Part shown: positions 25,101 through 37,100 of the stretch, in pieces
Layout of the letters: each line of letters opens with the position of its first letter
How positions within the stretch are numbered: the stretch's first letter is position 1
Assembly: GCF_029227915.1 (NCBI RefSeq)
Contig: NC_079888.1
Location: 15,919,001 to 15,979,000, forward strand
Origin: Hydractinia symbiolongicarpus
Lineage: Eukaryota; Cnidaria; Hydrozoa; Anthoathecata; Hydractiniidae
Length of the DNA: 60,000 bases
Reading direction: 5' to 3'
Notes under the pieces: model-generated
The model's database searches: none
What the model was told of the DNA's origin: nothing
Seen by the model: only the letters and a program-made list of their open reading frames with translations
Translations under genes and position numbers: made by a program

Positions 25101-28100
25101 AACTTGGATATTGTTGCACTTTTTCTTTCAATCACAGACTTTAACTCTCCATAATTCAATGTGTTCAGATAACATTGCAACCAATCTTCGCCAAAAACTG
25201 TTTTGGTACACCCAGAGTCAAGTATCGCCATGCTTAAAGTTTCTCCAACAAAATTTGTCATGCATTCTTCAATAAGGGTTACCTGAACTTCATCTGGTGC
25301 TTGTTTGTTTTGTTTTCCTGTCCCTGACGTGTATCTGAGCATGACTTTGCCCAGTGAAGAACTGATCCATAGATAACACATCTACTAGGCTCACCATTTC
25401 TATCTAATAGGTTCAATCTTCTATTCCCATCTGCAAATTTTCGGGTATATGTTCTTCTGTTGTCTCTAGATCGACTTTGAGTTTTATTTTGTCTGTACGT
25501 AGCTCCATAGTAAATGTCTTCAGTCGATTTTTATATCATCACTACCTTGACCAGTCATAAAATTTGAAGGATCACTAAAAATCTTTTTTAGCTGCTCTTT
25601 GGTGTATTTTAGTTCTGTTAAAGTTGCTCTAATAAGCTGCTTATGACTTTCCGAAATATTTGAACTGTTAATGAAACGATAAGCTAAAACTCCTTCAGGT
25701 AATTCCATATCGTAATTCTTGAGCTTGTTGTATAGTCTTTCAAACTCAATAATATAATCATTTATTGTCATTGATGAAGGTCTACAAACTTTTTCAAACT
25801 TTTCATATGCTTCATAAGCTGAATGGTGCGAGTCCTTAAGATACAAGTTCACGAGTTCCTTAACACTCAGAACTTAACACTTCAAGTTTCATCTCTAAAA
25901 TTGCTTCTCTTGCTTGACCAGTCAAAGTCAAAATGATAGCAGGTGCCTGCTTCTTCTTCTCCAACGAAGTAAATAATTGCCATATCTGTACTTATTTTTT
26001 CCAGTTCTCATAACACATATTAGTGTTATCACCAAGTGTCGGTGGGGCTTTGTAGTGTGCCATCTTTGAAAGGTTATAGTACACCCTCTGCTACCAGTGT
26101 TAAAAGGCGAAATATGTGACTAACCTGATAATCATTGTAGCTCTGACTTGGGTTTAACACAACAATCATTAAACACAACAGCAACACAACAGCAACGCAA
26201 CGTTGTACCAATGTATCAGATCTGCACCAAACAGAACAAAAACCCCATCCAACACTATTGTAATTAGTTATACTGTCTAAACACGAACAGTAGGTTAACA
26301 GTAACTCTTTTTGCTAAAAATATAGACCTTAATACAAAAAAATGTATCATAAACAAGAAAAAAATTGGTTTCCATGAGCTACAACTTTTTACAATCTCAT
26401 TATTTTTCATCAGCTTCTGTTTTTAAATGCACCTTGGGTTAACCCTGTTAAAACAGTGTGCGTTTTATTTTTTTTGTTTATCTTTATTTTTTTAATAATA
26501 GCCTTTTGTTTTTTTCAAAAGATTCTTTGTTAGCATTCACTGTTGCACCAAACGCTGTTGAAAGAAAAATATTACGAATAAAGAGATTTCCGCACACTGT
26601 ATTATGGCTGCATGGTTCACCAAGCATGTCTGAAAATTTTAAAGTTAAAACGAAAATGCTATCGAAAGTTAAAGTTTGTGCAGTGTAGCATAATAAAGAT
26701 CGTCTTAAATTTCTACATAATGCGCCATCTTTGTTGTTATTAACGTTTCTCTTTAATAATAACTTCATTTCTTTCTGCACAATTTCGCAAGCGCATTGAC
26801 TTAAACTATATTCGGCAGATTTTATTATTCATGAATTTTATTTTTAAGAGGAATTTTTGAGGCTGAATATTTCTCGTGAAAGATAATAAAATTTTAGCCA
26901 TAAATCGTGACAAGTGTGTTATAATAGAAAAAATATGAATATATGGTCTGAAAACAATCTTTCGTAACTAATCATGTAAAAAAAAAATAATTTCCGATTT
27001 TTTAAAGAGTTACCGCCACCTTAAAACCAAGTGAAACCCAGGTCCAAATAATCTTAAGTAAAGGCATTAAAGAAATTGATTTTTTGTACATAAAATCTTT
27101 TTTTTAGATTCCGTGGAACCGCAAAGACAAATATCATCCCCCCTGCCCAAGAAAAAAAAGGTGGGTGCTATGTTTGCTTTAGGGGGTTCTGGTCTTTTTT
27201 TAAATGCAGTGTAATATGCGAATCAGTTTGTTTAATTCTAATGTGATAGCTGGAATTTCAAGCAAAATAAAAATTCAGCAACAAAAAAATATAAGAGTCC
27301 GGTTACAAGAAAACTAGCACCATTTTGAATTTTATATGCTGGTAAAGTTTCATTCTCTGCTGTACACAAGTTAAAAGACTATAGGCACAATCAACAATTT
27401 CCGTGTGGAGATGGTGTAGTGGTAGCGCATTGGACTTCATTGGTTTCAGGTTCGAGTCCGTACCCTTGCGCACTTTAAATGCAGTGTTGTCATCCCATTT
27501 GGTGCCATCTACTGAACGTTAACCGGCTTGTGTGGCACGCAAGCAAGTTAGAGCAGTAATATACGTATCTTTGGCGGTAATGTAACATAGTTACAGTTGG
27601 AGGGAAGAAAGAGCCAACAATCGTTAGGATGGAATCCCCAAGGACGTTAAAACTTCCCGTTACTTACTTACTTTCCAGGCACCCCTAATTTGGTTTTAGG
27701 CATTAAGTCACTAAAGGTAAAGGGTGTTTCGGACGTTACCATATTTGGTTAAATGTTTTTCACACATGATTGATTTTCCTACCGCTTCCTAATCGCCTTT
27801 GATAGACTTGTTTAAAGTAAATCAAACTTAGCACACTTTTAATATGTCACAAAAGGAAGGAAATGACAGTAATAAATTATTGCTTAAGTTGTTTCATGTG
27901 ACGGCATTGAAATAACACTAAATTCTTTAAATTCAACTACTTTATCTCTAGAGCAAGTTTTCATATTTTGATTAACAGCCAAATAAAAGTTATTTAATAT
28001 ATTTTCCAGTTTATACATAAAGGTTACTTGAAAAAGCCCCAAAACTTGCTGGAAAATCACATGTTTATTAATGATTATTTTACAGAATGATTCCCCTTTA

Positions 28101-31100
28101 GAAAATAAAGTTGTGTTGTAAGTTTCCAGTTTTAAGAAGGATCCTAACAATAGTTATATTTTTTAGACTCCAAGGATTTTTTAAAAATTTTTACTTGTAA
28201 GACTCTCAGAGGTATTTAAACTAAAAACTTTGCACACATAGATTAAAGATAAAAGGAAAACTCAAACTGTGCAGGGAGAGCCATCCAAAATTATAACAGG
28301 TGAGTAATAAAATTTGCAGTTATGTTTAAAATAAGATTAAATGTGTTTCACATTCCCTGTGCCACCTCTGATATATCTTTTGAAGAAATAAACTCTTCTG
28401 TATTGTCTTTAAAAGTTTGAAACCTAATAACTAATAATCAATTGTGGAAATACCATCACGTTAGTTTAAGGAAATATAATAATTTATTCCAAACTTGTAG
28501 ACGCTAAGGCAGTTCAACAATGTGTAAACCCATCAATATATCTTCCACTTTTAACTTAAATTCGAGGTTTAAACCTTCCTTGGCCTTATCCTTTAAGCCT
28601 ACTTCACACTTGACAATATCTAGCGACAATTCACAGTATAAAACGATATCAAGCAATAAACAGTGCTGGGGATTAAATATTTAGTTTAAGCACTGTGGTT
28701 TTTGATGCAGGCTGACTTACCTGAGCTGCTTTACCAGGTTGTTTCTTAGTTAAGCAGACTGACGTTTAACAATAAGAGCATTAAACAAGGCCACACAATA
28801 AATTTGCATGATAAAATAAATTTAATTACGTATGCATAAGGAACCAGCAAGCCTTGGCGAGCTTGCCCAAGCTAGTTTGCTTCTCACTCACCTTTGCTTA
28901 TTAGTAAATGGAAAGCTCTGTTAACTAGTTCAGCTTGCTTCATATTAACATCTCAGCACATTGTTGTATAATATTACTAAATGTACAAGTTATGTATTTA
29001 TTTTAATATATTCTTTATAGAGAAAAGTCGTAAAAGGAAATCTATTCGAATGCGTATGTACATTAATTTTAAATTGTTCTTTATTTACAACAAAAACGTT
29101 ATTCTGCTAAAATGGTTTAGTTTTACTAAAGGTAAATTAAAATAGTGCATAATCTCACGAAAAAAAAAGATTGGGTAAACCTGGTTTTTTGTACTAAAGT
29201 TTGGATGTAAACTTCTTAGCAGTGGCTTCAATACATCACCAATTCTGAAGCTGGTAGCTAAAACTTTACAACAAGAAAGTTCAGAAGCAAAGTCAAGTTG
29301 ACTGCTTTTAGCATTTTAGAAATCCTGTAAGACACGTCATTTTATGTGAACTTACACCTACATGTACAGTAAGAGCTATCCAGACATGCTTAAACATGCA
29401 CTAAAATTGTTTGTTTACATAAAAACAAAAGAAATTGTTTTTCCTAGACCCTTCTATGGCAAAGCAGAAAACATTTAAGTAATAAATGTTGTATGCGAAT
29501 CAATCATTTACTATTTTGAGTTTCAACTGTGTTATTAAGAACGAATTAAATGCTAAGATTTAATAAAAACTAATTATATTAATTCTCTGGTTCTGTCTGT
29601 CTATCTGTCGTTGACAGGCAAAGTCAATTATATTTTCTACAATCTATAAAGTGTCTATAAAACATCCCGTAAGAACAAAGTTCTGTCTTTTATAAAACGT
29701 TTGTTAATTTTTATGTGGCGGGAACAAATCTTGAGATAAGGTGAAACAATTTTGTTAGCTAAGAATTTACTAATGTTGTCTATTTCATTTAAAACATTTT
29801 GGCCTTTTTGTGAAAAACCAACAAAAAACTGTTTTGTGATAAAAAGCATGGTAATTTTTAAAAAGTTTTTTTTAAATGGATTCTTTCATGGGTTTATTTA
29901 AGTAGTTTAATCAACTGATTTATTAATTACAAGTCATTTTTCCCCGATGTACCTGTGTTGTTGAACATTAACGTCTTTTTATATATTTAAATTTATAAAA
30001 AAATAATTAAAAAAGATAGTCATTGTTAAAATCTGGCCTACAAAGGTAACATTTATTGGTATGCCACTTGTAACTTAATCCCAAGTTCTTAGCACAAAAT
30101 TTTTCTAAGTTAGCCGAAACCTACTCTGATTTTTTTCTTTTTGTGGAGAATGCAGTTTCCATTTGTAACAAATGTAAAAAATTTGATAACTTGAATTTTT
30201 AACCTTTAGACAATGGATTGCTCAAATTTCACATTTCGTTCAGACAACCTGGTCACAAAAAAATATATTTGGACAATTCAGACATTTATTGTATACAAAT
30301 GTCGTCATTCTTTTGATATAAATCTTTTAATAAATGCCATTGCTTTTTTTTTCAGCTGAATCAAATAAACATGGTAAATTTATTTACTTATTTGTTATTT
30401 TAATAAGTTTTCTTGTTATTTTAATAAGTTTGTTTAATTTTGTTCTTTGAGGAGGTTTTGCTTAACCTACCTCTACCACACATTGGAACCTTCATTGAAC
30501 CTGTTAAACAAGTTTTTTGTTTTAAAAGCTCTGTTTGAAAAATTGCTTTTAAACATTTTCCGTTTCAACTGCATCATGCAAACATTAAAAAACCACTTTG
30601 ATCACTTTTATTTAAAAAAGAACGCTGAAATTTATTGTTTTTACCCATGGTTAATTTATTTGTTGACAGTTAATAATTTTTATGCATTTGATATGTTTTA
30701 ATTGCATATTTTCTATATTTTTTGATTCATTTTAAATATTAAGGAGAACATTAAACCTTTAAAAAATAAAAAAATAGAAAAGATTGTAACTACCTAATTT
30801 TTAAAACTTTATTTACGCGTGCGATTTTTAGTATTTGTCATTTTTCTTATAAATTCCCTAGGTGAGAGCACACATTGCACACAAAGTTTTTTACTAACTT
30901 AAAATTGAAGTAGGATGTTCAAAATATGCAACTACTAACGAAACAAAAATATTAAGCAGCATTTACACATTTCAGCTGTGTAAATCAATTGATTGAAAAG
31001 ACTTCTTGATTAAGTATCAACAAAATACATTTTGATTGCAAAAAATTACATTTTGAAATGAAACCCAATCGCTATTTTTTTCCAACGTTATTATTCTTGC

Positions 31101-34100
31101 CTTGTGTCAATTTTCTTATAAACATAAAAAACTTTTGTTCATCAGAAAAATCAAACATACAGCTCCATGACCTTTTGCCCCTGAGGAAAAAATACTTAGA
31201 TGTGTGAATACAGCTTAAAGGTTTTTTTCAATTGCAAAGTAAATTACAAAACAAGAAATAAGACAATGCAACAATTTTCAATCAAAGTTAGCCTGCACCA
31301 CCCTTTGTCTGGTCTAAAATGTTTTTTTTTAGTTTATAAAACAAAGAATTTTATAGGATGAAAAGTAGAGGTTTTATATAGCACTAATAATATAACATTT
31401 TGTTTGTGTGCAATTTCAGGTGCGGAGAAGAGGTGGCTGGTTGAAAGTAAGTATCTGCGCCACATGATTGTTTCTAAGAAAAAATGAAAAATGATTTTTG
31501 TGTGATCGCACTCGTCTCAAGGAATGGTCTGATAAAAGAACGCATTTCGTGTTTCCGCTATCAGTATGTAGGTATAAATATCTATATTATAATACCCCCG
31601 TATACATCTGTCTGTCTGTCATGCAAAATGGTAGCTTAGCTGCGCAAGTAGGGAGACGTACGTGATGCGATATAAAAAGGACGGACGAACCGTGGATTTT
31701 TCCATGGGCTAATTACTAGTTCAATAACAAAAGACACTGAATTGGATGCCTATCTAAATATTTTGTAGATAAGACACCTTAAGGAGTTGAAAATTACCCT
31801 TACAAATAATAGGGGTTTCTAATAGTATGATGTTAGTAGTGTGTTTGTCTGAGGATGTAATGTCTGTTGCTTTAATTTTAGACCCAGTCGAATCAGAGAG
31901 CACGATATGTAAGTATTTTCTTCTCTATTTGTCACCATAGTGCATGAAAACAAATTTCAATAATTTTCCGAAATCCCATTTCTTTTATTGAATTCTTTTT
32001 GTAGCACCCCAGAAAGGTGCTTATTAATTAACTATTGTCTTGCTATAATTCTGTTTCACGACTTTATAAGAAAACAACTTTCAATTTGGATTATTTAGTG
32101 TTACTTTGTCCTGTTTGTTTTTTTATAACAATTTAATTATTTCAAAAAAGTGTATGACCAAAACTTGTTACATTTTTTCAAAAATGATTTTTTAAACGTT
32201 ATTATTTACTGTTTCTTTCATGTTTGCATCTGATAAATTTTAGCTACTGAAGAGGAAGCGCCGAATTCGTCTTGTAAGTACATTTTTCCCCCAACAGTTA
32301 TGCAACTCTCTTCAGTTATGATAACTTTCTTGGTTGGTTTAACTCATTACTGTAATGAGTTTTTATGTGATTTATTTTTAATTGAGAAAACCCAGTCCTG
32401 TTTAGGTAAGTTACAAATTATCACAAAACTTTTGTTCTAATTTTAATAAAGTGTTAGTACAAAATTTGGTAGTCATGTCAAAATATGGCCACTTTAAAAT
32501 TTTACACAGGTTTTCTGAAAAATTTTTTTGTGGCAATTCCATGCATTAAAATGATTTAATTTCTTGTCAATTGTAATCATTACAAGAAGAAAAAAATATA
32601 ACAGCTGGTATTTAGAATAAATTAGAATAAATTGAATTTGCAAACTTGCGCCATATACCACTGGGTTGTTTTTTCAAATATTTTCTAAAATTTGGCTAAA
32701 ATTCTGAAATTTAAAGTTTATACATTCAATGAAGAAAATAGTACCAATGGGATAAAAGCGTACATTAATATAACTGCATGCCCGATCCTATATCTATGTA
32801 ATCTTACTTCAACTACGTGATTTAATTTTTTTCACACAGTGAAATTGATTTCTTTAACTTTCTGTTGCTTGCCAATGCTAATATTTCGAGCTCTCTCTGA
32901 AACACAATTCTGGAGATCATTTTTCTTTTGTGTTGAATGTAATTCTAATCTATTTATGTCTTTGCAATCACATTAAGCTCATTGAAATAATTTGCTTTTG
33001 GTAATAGAGCAATATAGCAGGTATCATTTTTAGGTTTAATTGACACGTATTTTACAATCAGGACTTAATTTTTAATTCCTGTTAAAAATGTTAAAATTAA
33101 AGTATAGATAATAATTTGGCCACTGAAAATATCAAAAATTAATATAAAATACAATTAATAAGACACACGCAGCTATCTTCTCTTCATTGCCGCCATTCAT
33201 TTTATTATGCACAGTGTGATTGCTGAGATATAAATAGATAACAAAATTCTATAAACATTAGAAAAGAACGTTCCGTACATCGCTGTTACAGACAATCCGT
33301 GATAATGATTATGTTGTTTATTTTTATGCCAAAAAAAACTTAAATATACATAAAAAGCAGAGATTTTACGTTAGGTTTATAACCTGATAGAATGTTTTTT
33401 TATTTGTTTGTTTGTTTAATCGCAGGAAGAAAAAGTTATTATTGGCTGAAACTAATGTCTACAAGTAAAAAAAACAGCATTGTCTGATTTAGTACTGAAA
33501 AAATGAGCCAAAAATTTAATAATGACAAAGTAGAAAACAGGAGAGATTCTGTTCAAAGTATTTAATAACAATAAATAAAATATATGAGACACTATTGAGA
33601 AAAAGATTCTGGTTATGTCATGTACATATAATTTTCAAAAGGTTTTATCTTTAAGATATTTGTCTTTTCTTATTTGTAACAAATTTGCTGTGTTTTTAAA
33701 AGCAAATATACTAAAACACTTAGAGCTTCTATCTGTTTAATATTCTTTAACTGCTTAGTGTGAATATTGAATTCTAAAGAAAACAAGTGTTTAAAGATTG
33801 TTTTTGTGGTTTAATTCATATTTAAAGCCATTGGTTTAAACTTAGAAACAATCAATTTGAACATTCGTTTTTACTGTTTTAGATGCATTCGATGACATTT
33901 TGTTTGGTGTAAGTTTTTTAGTTTTATACTTTCTTCCCTATGCTTTTGTTAGTTTTTTGAGCAACATTTTTGTAGTTGTAGTCAGCAAGTAGCGTTCTTA
34001 AAACCAACCCAAGGATAACATATTTACGGGGGTTTCTATATTGGTTCTTTATTAAAGAAAAAACAATACTTCTTGTAAAACCACCCTTTTCCCCCAAAAC

Positions 34101-37100
34101 TCTAAAACTTCATGATACGGCAAGCAATTTATTTAAATTAAATTTTTGCACATTAAGTGAACCAAATACTTGGACAAAAAAAAGCTATTGAATAAACAGC
34201 TTTTCAACAAACGTGGTTTACATTGTTCGTTGCAACATACCTTACAAATTATTACACATTATCATATCTCTCAAAGCCTTGTGTGCTAAAGTCTAATTTA
34301 TTATTACATTCTAACCATTTTATGTTTCATTATTAATAGCTTGGAATTACTTAATAGGTTTGCCCAAAATATCACCAATCCCAATTGGTTAACCTTCAGC
34401 TAATTTTAGGCCAGGTGGTCCGTCGTTACCCCCACATGGGAGTAGAGTTATTTTAGTTTCACCTTTTTCTAAATTATTTGACCTCAAACATAAGCACAAC
34501 GCAATTATTTCATTAATTCTATTAAGGTAAACATAAGCTGTCCTTTAATAAAATACTGCAATTAACTGTTTCCCTACTAAATACTATATGTTTACATGTG
34601 CAGCAGGTGTGGATTGGAAAATAAATTTGTACTAAACTTTTTTATTTTGCGGTGAAGGTATAAATAATTGAATTTCCGCGCCTGAAGGTGTAGGAAATTC
34701 TTTAAAACCGTCGTTTTTTTCTTTCGGAGCATTTTTTGAGAAAACATCGACCCTGGGATTTCACGTTGCTCCGTCACAGATGTAAACTTTCGTACCCAAG
34801 CTCCTTAACTACTGGGAAGTCTCGTATTGACGTTTCAGGCCAAAATTGGTATTTGTTTTCCACAAAATTTGGCACAGTTAACAAAAAAAGTATGCTGAAC
34901 ACAATGGTGACATAATAATTTTGATTTTTGTCACCTAAATGTCATTTTAGGTCAAAATTGGTCAAAAAATTAGAACTACTTTATTTTCAACAAAATTTGG
35001 CACAGTTAACAAAAAAAGTATGCTGAACATAATGGTGACATCAAAATTTTGATTTTTGTCACCTAAATGCCATTTTATGCTAAAATTGGTCCAAAAATTA
35101 AAACCGCTTCATTTTCGCCTAAATCTGGCACAGTTAACAAATAAAGTATGCTGAAAATGATGATGGTACAAAAGTTTGATTTTTTGTCACCTAAATTTCA
35201 TTTCAGGCCAAAATTTATCCAAAAATTAAAACTGCTTTATTTTTGACAAAAATTGACACAGTTAATAAAAAGAGTATGCTGAAAATGATGGTCACATCAA
35301 AATTTTAATTTTTTGTCAACTAATGCCGTTTAAGACCATAAACGTTTCAATCGCAAGACTTTCAACCATGAATGATAGGCTGTATTTTTTGTTAGCAATT
35401 TCTTTTAAAATGTGAGTTTAATGACATGTTTCGTTTTGTTTGCGTTTGTTGTAAGATATAATGTCACTGGTGTGCTTTGTCTTCAGAGGTTCATGCACCA
35501 AACCCCTTCGAATGTTTGGCACAATACCACTACGAATTAGCAGGTTTTCATCAAATACTTAGGTAGCGCGCGGAAATTCTTAGAGCCCCCAGGGCTTCTT
35601 GTTTGTTTTTAGCTATGAAAATAATTATTTCAATTGTAGCCTTATATCATATGTAAGACTGGAACTAGTTTTTCAATTTTAAAACAAGAACAAGGTCAAA
35701 ACAGCAGTGGAGTTTTTAATGGTTCATGCACCATTTGATTGATTAATTCATTATTTTCAGTATATTTTACTATTAAAATAATGGAAAAAGAAGCAATTAA
35801 CATGCACTAAAATTATTTCGCAAAATTTGTAATGATTTTTTGTTTGTTTATTTTAATTCTGCCCGTATACGTGTCTTATGTGTGCTTCATAGGATAATGC
35901 TACGTTAAAAGTAATTCAGATATAATAAGCTATCAAACACAGTTTGGAGCAAATTTTGGTAATCAAGAATTTAAATACATACTTTTGTTTACTAGTACTT
36001 GTTGCTTTACAGCTGTTACTTCTGTCTCAATGGGTTAACCAGTCTTGTATTTTCTTTTGTTCCTTTATTACAGATATCACCTGGAAATCCTTTATTACAG
36101 ATATTACCTGGAGAAGGTTCTATTGAGTGGTTTGAGATGGGTGAAGAAAATTTTACTGAGACTGTAAACAAGCCATGTAAGTGAAAATTGTTTTTGATAT
36201 GGTATTACGGAGTATTGTACTTTACTCAAAATACCTCCAATAATTAATATATTTCCAATTCACAAAAATGTTTAGTTATTACTATCTCGCCTGCGAGGAT
36301 AGCATTGGTTTCCAACTCTTAACTAAGTCCCAAATGGTCAATTGCAACAAGCTTTGATGCGCTAACAGAACATTGCATAAACACACTAAAAACTGTGCTG
36401 TTATGACAGAATTTATTTGTGAATATTTAATATTTAATTGAAGTTGCTAACCCTTATCTTTTTCTTTTTTTTTTCTTTTTGGCTGTGTGTTAATCAATAC
36501 AAAACATTATTTAGATAAAGGTTATGGGTTGGGGGAGGCATTCAGGGAATTTTCTTTCCTTTATGAGTGAAGCTAAACCCATCCAATTTTTTTTCAAAAA
36601 ATGGCTGATTGAAAAGCATTCTAAGTACTGTCTGGTTGTGTATTCGCCTATCCCAGCATTTTAAAAATGCAATTGTGTTTAACCAAAAACTCCAGCCTGG
36701 TATTCTTATAAAGCATGTTCTTATAAAAGGAAAAGTGTGTAGGTGTACACTATTCTTTTTTTACCCAACTGTTTTCCTTGTTTTCCTTTTTTAGTATCTG
36801 TTAACACTCGTCCGGATAACCACCACCGTACGTTTGCTTATTTTAGTTATATTTTATCACGCTTTCATAAGAATCTGTTTTTTTTTGCTGGTATTTCAGG
36901 TTAAAAAGTTGGTCTATTGTTTAGAAAAAAGATAAATGAAAAACAGCAGAGAAATAAAACTATAACCAGACCTGGTTTGAATTTTATTATTCTTAAAAAA
37001 AGCCTGTGTACCATTAACCATCACATTTTAAAAATTTCCTTAAAAAAATATTGCTGGTAACCCATTTAGCTGCTTTAAATTTGCTTAAACTTAGTGAATA

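Larger units (their letters stand above)
18031..26300 (-). mobile_element. Composite Ty1/Copia retrotransposon
   Basis: 8.3 kb flanked by a perfect 5-bp duplication GTAAC (18026-18030 and 26301-26305). The right-hand (5') LTR is complete; the left-hand (3') LTR keeps only its outer 82 bp. Between them are three partial Copia coding units in the same orientation: gag-protease (25001-25900), gag-protease-integrase-RT-RNase H (about 20930-24918) and protease-integrase-deleted RT-RNase H (18102-20930). Stops and frameshifts make it inactive. One target duplication around the whole suggests it inserted as a chimera. Confidence 0.8.

Noticed and set aside
26451-26601. 150-bp hAT-like MITE with ACAGTGTGCG ends
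   Set aside because: The inverted ends are only 10 bp and no 8-bp flanking duplication is visible.
27405-27480. Possible functional tRNA gene (A and B boxes present)
   Set aside because: The head does not fold into a clean cloverleaf with a matching acceptor stem as far as I can see, and it runs into a 190-bp body with a TTAC tail. A SINE is the better explanation.
28150-28195. Exon after TTTTTTAG at 28165 (SKDFLKIFT reading)
   Set aside because: The phase does not fit the preceding exon (which ends in phase 0), and the needed frame has an early stop. The exon at 28242-28299 fits better.
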